From: Bretschneidera sinensis
Taxonomy: Eukaryota > Streptophyta > Magnoliopsida > Brassicales > Akaniaceae
Assembly: GCA_023935145.1 (NCBI GenBank)
Contig: CM043700.1
Coordinates: 27,784,501 to 27,848,500, forward strand
Direction of reading: 5' to 3'
DNA: 64,000 nucleotides
The position numbers and the translations under genes were made by a program. Positions 35,592 through 44,756 of the stretch are shown here, piece by piece; position 1 is the stretch's first letter, and each line of letters starts with the position of its first letter. The notes under the pieces were generated by a model. That model did no database searches, was not told the DNA's origin, and was given only the letters and a program-made list of their open reading frames with translations.

Positions 35592-36617
35592 CTAAACGTC
35601 AGAATGTACTAAATCAAAAGGTGCAAGAGAAATGGACTGACTCTCATTAAAAGGTAAAGCTGATTGTTTTGCAAGTTGACAATGAATACAATGAAAAGAC
35701 TCATGCTGAAGTGAACTTAACTGACCACTAGAAATAAGAGAACGTAGAGGGCTAGATGAAGTATGACCTAACCGAGAGTGCCACAATTCCACAGGTGAGA
35801 GTGCTGGGATGGATGCGGCTGATTGATTTGGTGATGGTGAGGATGGGACTTGGAGATGAGTGAGCTCAAAGAGGCGTCCAACTTTACGGCCGGTTCCAAG
35901 GAGTTTTCCTGTCTGAGGGTCCTGCACACGACAACCAGTAGAAGAAAAATGCACATCAAGTCCAAGATCACATAGTTGTCCAACAGATATAAGGTTAAGC
36001 GTAAGATTAGGAACTAAATATGTGTCAGGGAGAGACAAATGAGAACTATCAACATGTCCAGTATGGCTGACCAGCATATTTGATCCATTGGCAGTGTGAA
36101 TAGTAGGCGCATGCTCATCACAGGTTTTAGAGGAAAAAATAGAGGCATCAGAAGTCATGTGATTACAACAAGCAGAATCGAAATACCATCGGGATGTACC
36201 TGGTGTAGTAGACATGGCTATATTGTTACCGATTTTATTTAGAGCCTCGGTAAGAACGGTGCAGAAACCACTCCAATCAGGTGGAGAATTGGATGAAGTT
36301 GGTGTAGCATCAGTGGTTACAGCAGCAGTATTCTTTGGCTTGGAATATGACCGATTGTATGAGCCTCGAGAGTGATATTGGTTCCCATTTGACTGATTTC
36401 CAGATGGAAGTTTAGGGCAGTCTGCAAGATAGTGACCCGGTTCTCTACAGACTTTACATAGGCGAGAAGGACATTTGAGCAATTCATGCCCTTGTGAATG
36501 ACAATACTTGCAATATAAGGGCTTCTGGTGTGTGCTCTGTCGGTGGGGTAAATCCGATTCAGCCATAGGAGCAAAGAGGAAGGTGAACCTCCAAGAAACC
36601 GGTGATGTGGCGGTCAA
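35592..36617 (-). CDS. Copia zinc-knuckle, protease and GAG-pre-integrase segment (341 residues)
   Basis: Two CCHC knuckles (CKYCHSQGHELLKC and CKVCREPGHYLADC) come first. A protease motif follows (WYFDSACCNHMTSD), then the pre-integrase zinc site (LWHSRLGHTSSSPL with CIHCQLAKQ). The frame runs to DLVHSDV and a stop. The first residues (MTATSPVSWRF...) derive from repeat-rich DNA and the likely start is an internal Met (MAESDLPH, about 36563). No UBN2-type capsid domain precedes the knuckles. Confidence 0.88.
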   Translation of the reverse strand: MTATSPVSWRFTFLFAPMAESDLPHRQSTHQKPLYCKYCHSQGHELLKCPSRLCKVCREPGHYLADCPKLPSGNQSNGNQYHSRGSYNRSYSKPKNTAAVTTDATPTSSNSPPDWSGFCTVLTEALNKIGNNIAMSTTPGTSRWYFDSACCNHMTSDASIFSSKTCDEHAPTIHTANGSNMLVSHTGHVDSSHLSLPDTYLVPNLTLNLISVGQLCDLGLDVHFSSTGCRVQDPQTGKLLGTGRKVGRLFELTHLQVPSSPSPNQSAASIPALSPVELWHSRLGHTSSSPLRSLISSGQLSSLQHESFHCIHCQLAKQSALPFNESQSISLAPFDLVHSDV

Positions 36618-36935
36618 CTGATGATGTGGCAGTCAACCGGTGATGTGGCGGTCAACTGATGACGTGGCAGTCAACTGATGATGTGGCGGTCAACGAGTAT
36701 CGTGGTGCTGACGTGTTGTTGATGTGGTGCTACCGTGGCAGCAGCGTGTCTGAAACAGGAGCGGCAGCGGAGATGATGTCAACGGGTGACGTGGCACTGA
36801 TGTGGCAGCGAAGATGATGTCAACGGGTGACGTGGCAGTGAGGTGGCGCTAATGTGGCTTTTAGGGCTGACGTGGCAGCAGTGTTTCTGAAACAGAAGCG
36901 GCAGCGGAGATGATGTCGATGGAGAATGAGACTCC
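36600..36935. repeat. Tandem repeats in place of Copia gag
   Basis: Five or so consecutive units of about 19 bases of the form TGATGTGGCGGTCAACTGA (36600-36695) are followed by longer, looser repeats (GCGGCAGCGGAGATGATGTC at about 36759 and again at about 36899). All lie between the primer-binding site and the zinc-knuckle frame. Confidence 0.85.
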
Positions 36936-36982
36936 GACTATAGTGATGACCCGACAGGTATGAAAAGGATATACTAGACGTT

Positions 36983-37118
36983 TTTCTGATGTGAAGGATC
37001 CACTAATAGTGGCAATCACAGAGCATACTCAACTCTTAATATACCGAGAATTTCTGATGTGAAGGATCCATTAATAGTGGCAATCACAGAGCATACTCAA
37101 CTCTTAAAATACCGAGAA
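36983..37118. repeat. 68-bp tandem duplication in the Copia leader
   Basis: Two copies begin TTTCTGATGTGAAGGATCCA, at 36983 and 37051, and differ at a few bases. They lie just inside the primer-binding site on the gag side. Confidence 0.88.
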
Positions 37119-37138
37119 CCATTATGGCTCTGATACCA

Positions 37139-37297
37139 TGTTGAATTTAAGAGAGGAAGTGAGACAATACAAAGAGAAGAATTGTATTGAATGGTGTAAT
37201 TTACTTACAAAGGGAGCTATCCTATTTATATAAGCTAATAGGAGAAGTAAAGCTATACACAACCAATGTGGGACTAAGCCCATATAATACATTAACA
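37139..37297 (-). repeat. 5' LTR of the young Copia
   Basis: 159 bp, apparently identical to 32828-32986. On the minus strand it is followed by the primer-binding site TGGTATCAGAGCC. Confidence 0.95.
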
Positions 37298-38200
37298 GTT
37301 ATGAACTCCATATGTCATCAATGTTGGAAGTTCTATGGCCAAGTGAGCATGTCAATCTACGATCCAGAAGTAACAAAACTAAAAAGTATGTGCACTTCCA
37401 AAGAGAAGCCAAGAGACAAGGATGACACTCCCAAACAACACCCATGCATGCATCACGAAGATGAGTCAGATCCTTTGTAAAAAATTTCTCTGGGAAATTT
37501 ATCGCCATAATTTACGAGATATATTCCACACAAGGCCAATGTCATCCGAACATGCTGAGGATATGTTAATACAAGTATTCCTGTTTAAAACAATAAATTC
37601 AAACATAAATGCAAAACACTAGTGTCATAGCATTATCCATGTCCTGCATATCATTGTCTTTAGGATGCATTTTCACTATTTATGCAACATGCCAGCATAA
37701 GCAGGAAAAGTTTCTTTTTAGTCGAATAGATGTTATTTGACTCAGGAGGAACAGACTTTCACAGAGAAAAGGTTGTTTCACTTCTTTACACTATGTGGGT
37801 ACCCTAAGAAGATTCATCAACCAACTTCCTGAGAAAAGTAAGTTGCACTACTTGTTCAAAAAAAAATTACAACTAAATAAAATATTTTCTTTAACCCTGG
37901 AGTAACTGTTTCACCTTTTTCTTTCATAGCTAGCATAAAAAAAAGTCCAATAAAATTTCATGGGGGAAACATGTGAAAATTTTGTATACTCTTTCACTAA
38001 CTAATTTGCATACTCAAATCAACACAATTTGAGAAGAAGGGTAATCAAGAAACCAAAAGAAGCAAATCAATTTTCTAAAAATTAAACCAAGATAAGGGGA
38101 AAAAATAAAGCACATAAAAATTGACTACTATCTGTAAACTATTTAAAAGAAATTGATCATCAAACATGAATCACAAATTAAAGGGGAAATATAAAATTAC

Positions 38201-38302
38201 CTATGCCCAAACCTCGATTACAATATTAAGATCATCTCCAAACATCCCTTTGTCCATTGATAGCTTCTTCGACAGCTCAGCCCTGAACTTCTCATTCTCA
38301 TG
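38201..38302 (-). pseudogene. Possible captured exon of a conserved plant protein
   Basis: On the minus strand a frame reads HENEKFRAELSKKL, SMDKGMFGDDL and NIVIEVWA, followed by a stop that overlaps a good donor (TAG then GTAAT at 38200). The composition and the donor look like a real exon of a conserved protein, and the MDKGMFGDDL core feels familiar, but I cannot name the family with confidence. It lies inside the CACTA element, so capture is the simplest explanation. Confidence 0.35.
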
Positions 38303-39640
38303 TTATGCCCCAAATGAGTCAAAAAGAAATACACAACAAATATTATACGTATACGTAAATACATACACCTATACATACATAAACACATAAATGTAAGTTA
38401 GTTGCAGATCGGAGAGAGCAGTCTGATTTGAGGTCGGTGTAGCGGATACGGGCGTGCAGCGGCTAGAAGTGGTCGGCAGCAAGACACAGAGAGAGGGTTA
38501 GAACTTGTTAGAAGTAGAAAACTTGTTAGTATCTTACCTCAATCGAAGAAACTGATGAAAGACTTAGAGGTTTGATGGTGGTTGGTGGGTGGTGTCTTGA
38601 TGGTGAGTGGACGGCTATGTCGAGACAGAGAGGGACTTAGCAAGGGACGGCCAGACGGGGGTTAAGGTGGTGGGTGGTGGCTGGTGGCTGGAGCATTGGA
38701 GCCTCGAATGGCTGACGCTGAGGGAGGGGACGTGTGGCGCCCCTACGGTTATAGGCGAAATTTCCAGAGTCCAGAGAAAAATGAGAGGAAATGAGGTAGG
38801 ATTGTGACTTGTGTTCAATATTAGGCTTATATATATTTATAATTGTTAATATTTTAATTAATTAATAAAAAGTATGTTAATCGATCGTTTAGTTAAAAAC
38901 TTCGTTAATATATTTGAAAGTAAATTGAAGGTATATAATATATATGTATTTATAAGTGATATTTTTAAAATAAATTTTAAATTTCACGTATTTTAATTAT
39001 AAATTAAGTTTATCATTTAATATCAAACACGTGCTCATCATTGATAGTCCAGGTTGAATATACTGTTAATTTCGTCATACTGTATAAATTATTTTAGTTT
39101 TTGACTTTTCAAGTAGTATGATAAATAATTTGATGCTTTTATTTGTTATTGAAATATTCAATGTTATTTAATACATTGTCTATGTATTTTTGAAAAATAT
39201 AGAAATAAAGTATTTTTTAGAATTAATGCATTTTTTTAATTTTATAAAAGAATTATTTAAGAACAAATAGCAAATATTTTAAACAAATCCACAAGATTAA
39301 TAATTTAATGCTCTTATTTGTTAGTGAAAAAAGTAACTGAAGCATTAGAAATGATATGGCATAATTGAATTGAAGGAAATACTCTTCAATCTTATATTGA
39401 GATTTATTGTATCATTAAAGAAATAAAATCCAAACGATTGTTTTTTATTTTAAATAATTATGTAATATTTCTTAAAATTATAAAATAGTTAAAAAATTCA
39501 ATTTTAAATTCTATAGATTTTAATTATAAATTAAGTTTATCAACTAACGAACAAATAGTATCACTGACGGACACATGTCAGTCGGTGATAGTTCGGATTG
39601 AAAAATCATTATACCGAACTGTTAATTCCACCAAACTATC
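38303..39640. other. CACTA interior, no gene named
   Basis: 38400-38800 is G-rich (repeated GGTGGTTGG-like strings) compared with its surroundings and may be another captured piece. 38820-39640 is very AT-rich. No transposase motif was recognised. Confidence 0.4.
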
Positions 39641-39644
39641 AAAC

Positions 39645-39797
39645 CTTAAACCCTAATTAACCGAAGCTCTAAACTAAAACCTAATTACCCTAAAAACCCT
39701 AACCCTTAGAATCCTAAACCTTAAACCTTAAAACCTTAAATACTAAACCTTAAAACCCTAAAACCATAAACCTTATAATCATAAACCCTAAACCTTA
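39645..39797. repeat. Degenerate telomere-like repeats (CCCTAAA type)
   Basis: The stretch holds about 15 imperfect units such as AACCCTAA, CCTAAACC, CTTAAACC and ACCCTAAA. It matches the plant telomere unit with many substitutions. It is internal to the CACTA element, so it is not an end of a chromosome. Confidence 0.7.
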
Positions 39798-40639
39798 ATT
39801 TGAAGTTGAGATCTATTAAAGTGTTTTGTTGGAATCCCATTACATTTTTTGTTATAATGGAAAATATGAAATTGAAGCTGGGATTGATTATAATGTTTGG
39901 TTAATTAACATCTTCATGGTATTTTGGTGTATTTATATGTATTATTTATATATTATATATTTACTATAATAATATTGTATTAGTTAACTATATATATAAC
40001 TTAATTATATTATTTTCTAATATTTACTATTATAAAATATTTAATTACATTTTTATTTTATTAATTATTAGTATAATTTATTGTATTTTATATACTATAT
40101 ATAATTTTTACTGATATTTTGCTACATTATTTAATTATATTAATTTGTTCTTTAGTTACATGAATTCTTTAATACTATTTTTATATTTAAAAATTATTTT
40201 TCATGTATTTATAAGTATTATTTATATATTATGTATGTACTATAATAATACTGTAATACTTAACTATATATTAGTTAAGTATATTAGTTTCAAATATTTA
40301 GTAATATAGTCACATTTAATTATATATTTCATTTTTATTAATTATTATTATAATTTACTATATTTTATATATTATTTTTGCTAATATTTAGTTATATTAT
40401 TTAATTATCTTATATTAATTTGTTATTATGTTGTAGTAGTTAATTATATTATTGGAACTATTATTTATATAGTATATATGTATTAGAATAATATTAAAAC
40501 ACTTACTATATTATATTTGCTAAGTAATTAATTAGATCGTTTCTAAATATTTAGTATTGTATAAATTTTTAATTATATTCTTATTTTTATTAATTATTAA
40601 ACATATTTACTATATTATATTGGTCTATACTTTTGGATT

Positions 40640-41025
40640 TTTATATCCGTCAGTATATACATGATCTATAGTAACAGAACTTTTAATCTGTGACATGATC
40701 TATAGTAACAGTATTGTAAATACGTCAGTATAGACATTACCTGTAGTGACAAAAATTTTAATCCGTCAGTATAGACATGAGCTATAACGATGGAATTATA
40801 AATTCGTCACTATAGACATGACATGTAGTGATAAAATTTTTAACCGTCAGTATAGACATGAGCTATAGTGGCAGAATTATAAATCTGTCAGTATAGACAT
40901 GATCTGTAGTGACGAAATTTTTAGTCTGTCTGTATACATCAAGTTTATACTAACAGATTTCAAATTCGTCGGTATAACTTGTCTATGCTTACATATTTTA
41001 AATCCGTTAGCATAACCATTCGTCA
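40640..41025. repeat. Right subterminal repeats of the CACTA element
   Basis: The motif CGTCAGTATAGACATGA and close variants, alternating with CTGTAGTGACAAA or CTATAGTAACAG, recur about every 40-60 bases. Related units (ACCGTCGGTATAGATC near 32070, CGTCAGTATAGACA near 32166) occur at the left end. Such arrays are usual transposase-binding regions in CACTA elements. Confidence 0.75.
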
Positions 41026-41329
41026 ATATATTATTATTATTATTTTTTTTATTGGTAGTGCAAAGAAATCTAGATTCCAAACCCAAAAGAATCATTCATA
41101 AATCCCAGTCTCCATACAGTGCAGTAATTCCTCTCACCCACTGGAAATAGAAATCCAGATTCCCTCAGGGACACACACAAAAGACTCGAACAAAGAGACA
41201 CGAGTTAACAACAACACTGCCTGCTGGATTTTTTTTAATCTAACTGCTAAATTATAAAATGAAATGGAGGATTTGCAAGCACACAAAAACTGGGGCCTAC
41301 ACACCAACCACTCCAGTTTTGTTGCCATC

Positions 41330-42908
41330 TCAGTTGTTGGGGCTCACAGATGGCCCTGGCTCAGCAGGACTGGCTTGCCTCATCAGCTGCCATACAAAAA
41401 CAAAACGAAATTAAAGTTATCAGATTCTTGCACGTCTCTTTAAATCATGACCACAATTTAGAAAGAAAATTGTGAGCCAATTGTAAGAGAGAGAGACCTG
41501 AAAATAGGGCTCAAGCTTTCGCTTGAGGCTTTCATGCTCCCTACGCAGTTCCTTGAACGCTTCCTTTGTGCTGTTAAATCATGCAATGCATGCACAAAGT
41601 TAATACTACACTTATACTAAATTGTCTATATAATATAAATTAATACTCCATATATTAGTAGGAACTAGGAAAATCCATTACCCTTCCATATTGCCCAGCT
41701 GGCAAAATTCACTAGTCTTGTTCACTTCACTGCAAACTTTGTTGGCACCAATGCTGCATGCATATGAACCATAATATTAATCATAAAATAGTTCTAATTA
41801 AGAAGACACAAAAATTAATGTTCAAATTTAATTAAACTCTAGTTTTATAATTCTACCAAGCATGAAATTTCATGTTATTTTAGGATGGAAGATAGTTTCA
41901 TATTTTCCTTTACATGGTGCTGCTGTCTTTGAGTTGATGAAAATCTTTATCAATCTTAGCAAAGTTGCTAAGATAAATTATAAATAATATGGAAAATCTA
42001 AATGAAAAGAAAATAATGTAAGCAGAAAAAATTCACTATAATTATTGTACTTACATTGCTTGTTCAAGGGTATCCAGCAGCTTAGTGGAGTCCCTGAAGA
42101 AGAGGGTGATAACCTCCTCTACGAAGTTGGGATTATCTTCTTCCTCCAGCTTCTCAAGCTGAACGAAATGCTTGTCCAGAATATGCTGTAATTATCACCT
42201 AATCATTTACCCTTTTAGTTAATTAAATTAATACTTGTTGGCCAGCGTAAATTGCTCACACATTTTACGCACAAACACTAATTTTTAAAAATGAAATTAA
42301 ACAATCTCCAAATACTTTATGTGCAAACATGCATAGGGGCATCAAATTTTTATTTCCTATGAGGAAAGAAAAAATCTATGAAATCTTTCTATAAATTCAA
42401 ATTTCAGATTCATGTAATGAACATTTTACATATGTATATATATAGTATTGATATGTACACATATGGACATATATGAAGCATATATGCAATTGTACCAAAT
42501 TAAGCATAAAAAGCTTAATTTCTAATGTTTCATATACATGTATGTACACGGATGCAAATATCTAGATGAAAATTTTCCCATGATATGGTAAAACTAAACG
42601 AAAAATTCTTGTAAAAAAATAATGGATTCTATTAAAAACAAGAAAATGAAACTCTATTTTTCTTTTTAAACATTGAAAGAATTAAAATTATTTTTTTTCT
42701 ATGTTGTCACAAGGAAGAATTAACAATATGCTAGTTGCTCTACTATGCATGGACATATCAAATTGGAAATATCAATTGTTTAATTTCGAGAAGAAAAAAA
42801 AAGGTTATGAACTACAAATCAACACAAAGAAAAAGAAAAAACCTCATCGAAGAATGATTGCCTCATGGTGGCGATTTGTTCACGCAAGGGATTGCTCCTA
42901 GTCACCAT
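41330..42908 (-). CDS. Histidine-containing phosphotransfer protein, AHP4-like, diverged paralogue (HPt-B)
   Basis: Same role and exon plan as HPt-A. Exons in transcript order: 42908-42843, 42185-42055, 41967-41914, 41753-41682, 41570-41498, 41386-41330; 453 bases, 150 residues, open throughout. Differences from HPt-A: exon 3 is 15 bases shorter because the old acceptor region is lost and a new one (CTTAG, ending 41968) is used in frame. The phospho-acceptor motif reads FHQLKDSSTIIGA (His76), with Asp where HPt proteins have Gly after the Lys. An 8-bp deletion in the last exon shifts the tail to EPGPSVSPNN. Intron 5 has a GT donor. The acceptor His is kept, but the Gly change and the shortened helix make reduced function likely (inference). 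Confidence 0.82.
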
Positions 42909-43010
42909 TTGAAGGAAAAAAACACTTGACAGGAAAGAAATTTCAAAACTTCAACAACTTGATTAGACGAAAACTGGAGGCTTGATAGAGTACAATGGCA
43001 AGCCAAACGG

Positions 43011-44756
43011 AGAAATAAATAGCCGGAAAAAGTAGCCAAGCGCAAACACATCCAATTACTGGTTCTGCAAAGTGAGATTACAGCATCTGAGACTTTTGAT
43101 TATTAGAAATAATCAGTTGCAGCCACGGCAAGAACGTTGCCTCCATATCTATCAAGCGAAAGCCATCAAAATAGCCATGTGTCTTATATAATAACCATGT
43201 GATTAAGTTACATTGACAACTAAAAATATGAATTAAGGTGATTTGATGAACGTTGACACGTGGTCAAGTAATTTACGCGTTAGCTTTAACAATATGTAAC
43301 TTATGGTATCGAAGTCAACAGCTAAGATTCTACCGTGTAGCGCATAAATGGCAAGTCACGTGTGTTTTATACTCTTAAATCTCATTTGTTTTTTTTTTTC
43401 CTTTTAAGGAGTAACTTGAGCGATATGACGCTATGCAACAAGCATCATATAGCAGGGGTGGAAGGTTTCTAACCCTGCACTTTGGACACAGATTTTGATA
43501 CCTCTCACCACTGCAACAAAAGCACAATGTTGCTTTTATTAAAGCAAATGACAATATATATTGGCACTACTCTCGTATTAATGGTTTGTGTATTTCAAAT
43601 TAAGATTATTAATACTTATTATGAGACATGTTAAATTTTTTATTCCCAAACAAATGTCTACATGCATACATATATAAATGTTTGTGATTTAAGGAAATTA
43701 TATATAGAAGGCTGATTATAAAATAAACATATTTTGGGTTGAGTTTACCTTAAAGTGCAGAAGGGAACTTGAAAATGTTCTATTCTCTTTCTCTTAATGA
43801 AGAAAAACAAGTTTCTTGTACTGCATGTAATTAAACTTTAAAGAATGCATTGATACAGTATTCTTTCTGAGTTTATCCAGTCAGTCATAACCTAGAACTA
43901 CATATAATTTGTAACAAAATGTTAAACTTAAGAATTTAATACCTTCAACAATTTGACCAACGAATTTAATTCTGATGATTTGAAGGAATACTGAGAAATG
44001 CATGACAAGGGTAAACACTCTTTTCACTTGCAAGTAGACACACTCACATAAAACATATGAAAAAATTAGCCTTTCTTCAAAACATGGGTATCGAATAGTT
44101 ACCATTATTTGAATCGAAAGGGGGAAAAAAGTGAGACTCTAATACTGGAATACCTAAACCGATCACATGCTTGAATTTCTTTCTAGTTTCACACATTATT
44201 GTATTTTTTTTTCTCTTCTGTAATACTATTTTATAATTCTTTCTTAACAATCTTCATGAACGTCCAAGGTACAGTCTTGTTATCTTCTTTTCAACCATGT
44301 GTTTAGAGTGAGGGGAATAGAGGGAAATGAAAGGAATGGCTTCATGTACCTCTTAATTAAACTTTAAATTTTATAACGAGGTAAATGTATCCATTCCTTT
44401 CTTTTCACTCCAAACAGTGCAGTAGTGATATCTAGTGTTCGCCATATCCAAATGCACTAGTGTTAATCTTGACCAAACCTATTATAATTCAGGAGTGATA
44501 TCTAGTGTTTGCCAGTAACAAACCTATTATGGTTGTTACTAAAGAGCAGTTATTTGCAAGTGATCAGCTATGTACAAGTCGTCAGGGATAGTACGTAGCT
44601 GATGGTTACTAGCCTGTTACATGAGGATTTGTTCATTAAAGAACTGGTGGAACGTCACTAGATCAATATTCCAGCCAATCACATTGGAAGAGTTGGACAT
44701 GGGTAAAGAGAGGAGGAAGAGTAAATTATTATAGTACTCCCCTCTTTAAATATAAT
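43011..44756. other. Upstream region of HPt-B and spacer to PP2C
   Basis: Aligns with the HPt-A upstream region but lacks the 165-bp insertion and the tandem duplication. It contains CACGTGG (about 43258-43264) in the context GTTGACACGTGGTC; HPt-A has GTTAACAAGTGGTC there. No gene of its own was recognised. Confidence 0.55.

Larger units (their letters stand above)
32828..37297 (-). mobile_element. Young, nearly complete Ty1/Copia element nested in the CACTA
   Basis: 4470 bp. LTRs 32828-32986 and 37139-37297 (159 bp each) look identical base for base. The target duplication GTTAT is exact (32823-32827, 37298-37302). A tRNA-Met primer-binding site (minus TGGTATCAGAGCC) starts at 37138 and a polypurine tract (minus GTTTGAGGGGGGA) ends at 32987. 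Internal frames carry zinc knuckles, protease, integrase, RT and RNase H, interrupted by one stop codon near 35590. A capsid-type gag domain is not found; its place is taken by tandem repeats (36600-36935). Identical LTRs mean a very recent insertion. Confidence 0.95.
32012..41060. mobile_element. CACTA (En/Spm) DNA transposon with nested Copia
   Basis: The left end is CACTATAAAAAATTAAC and the right end on the other strand is CACTACCAATAAAAAAAAT, i.e. inverted CACTA termini. A 3-bp target duplication CAA flanks it (32009-32011 and 41061-41063). The empty site is seen in unit 1 (GGCACCAAGGAAATCC, near 23295). Subterminal motifs of the type CGTCAGTATAGACAT recur at both ends. Without the nested Copia (32828-37297) it is about 4.57 kb. 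No transposase frame was found, so it is probably non-autonomous. It carries fragments that look like host-gene exons (32522-32803, 38201-38302). Confidence 0.88.
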
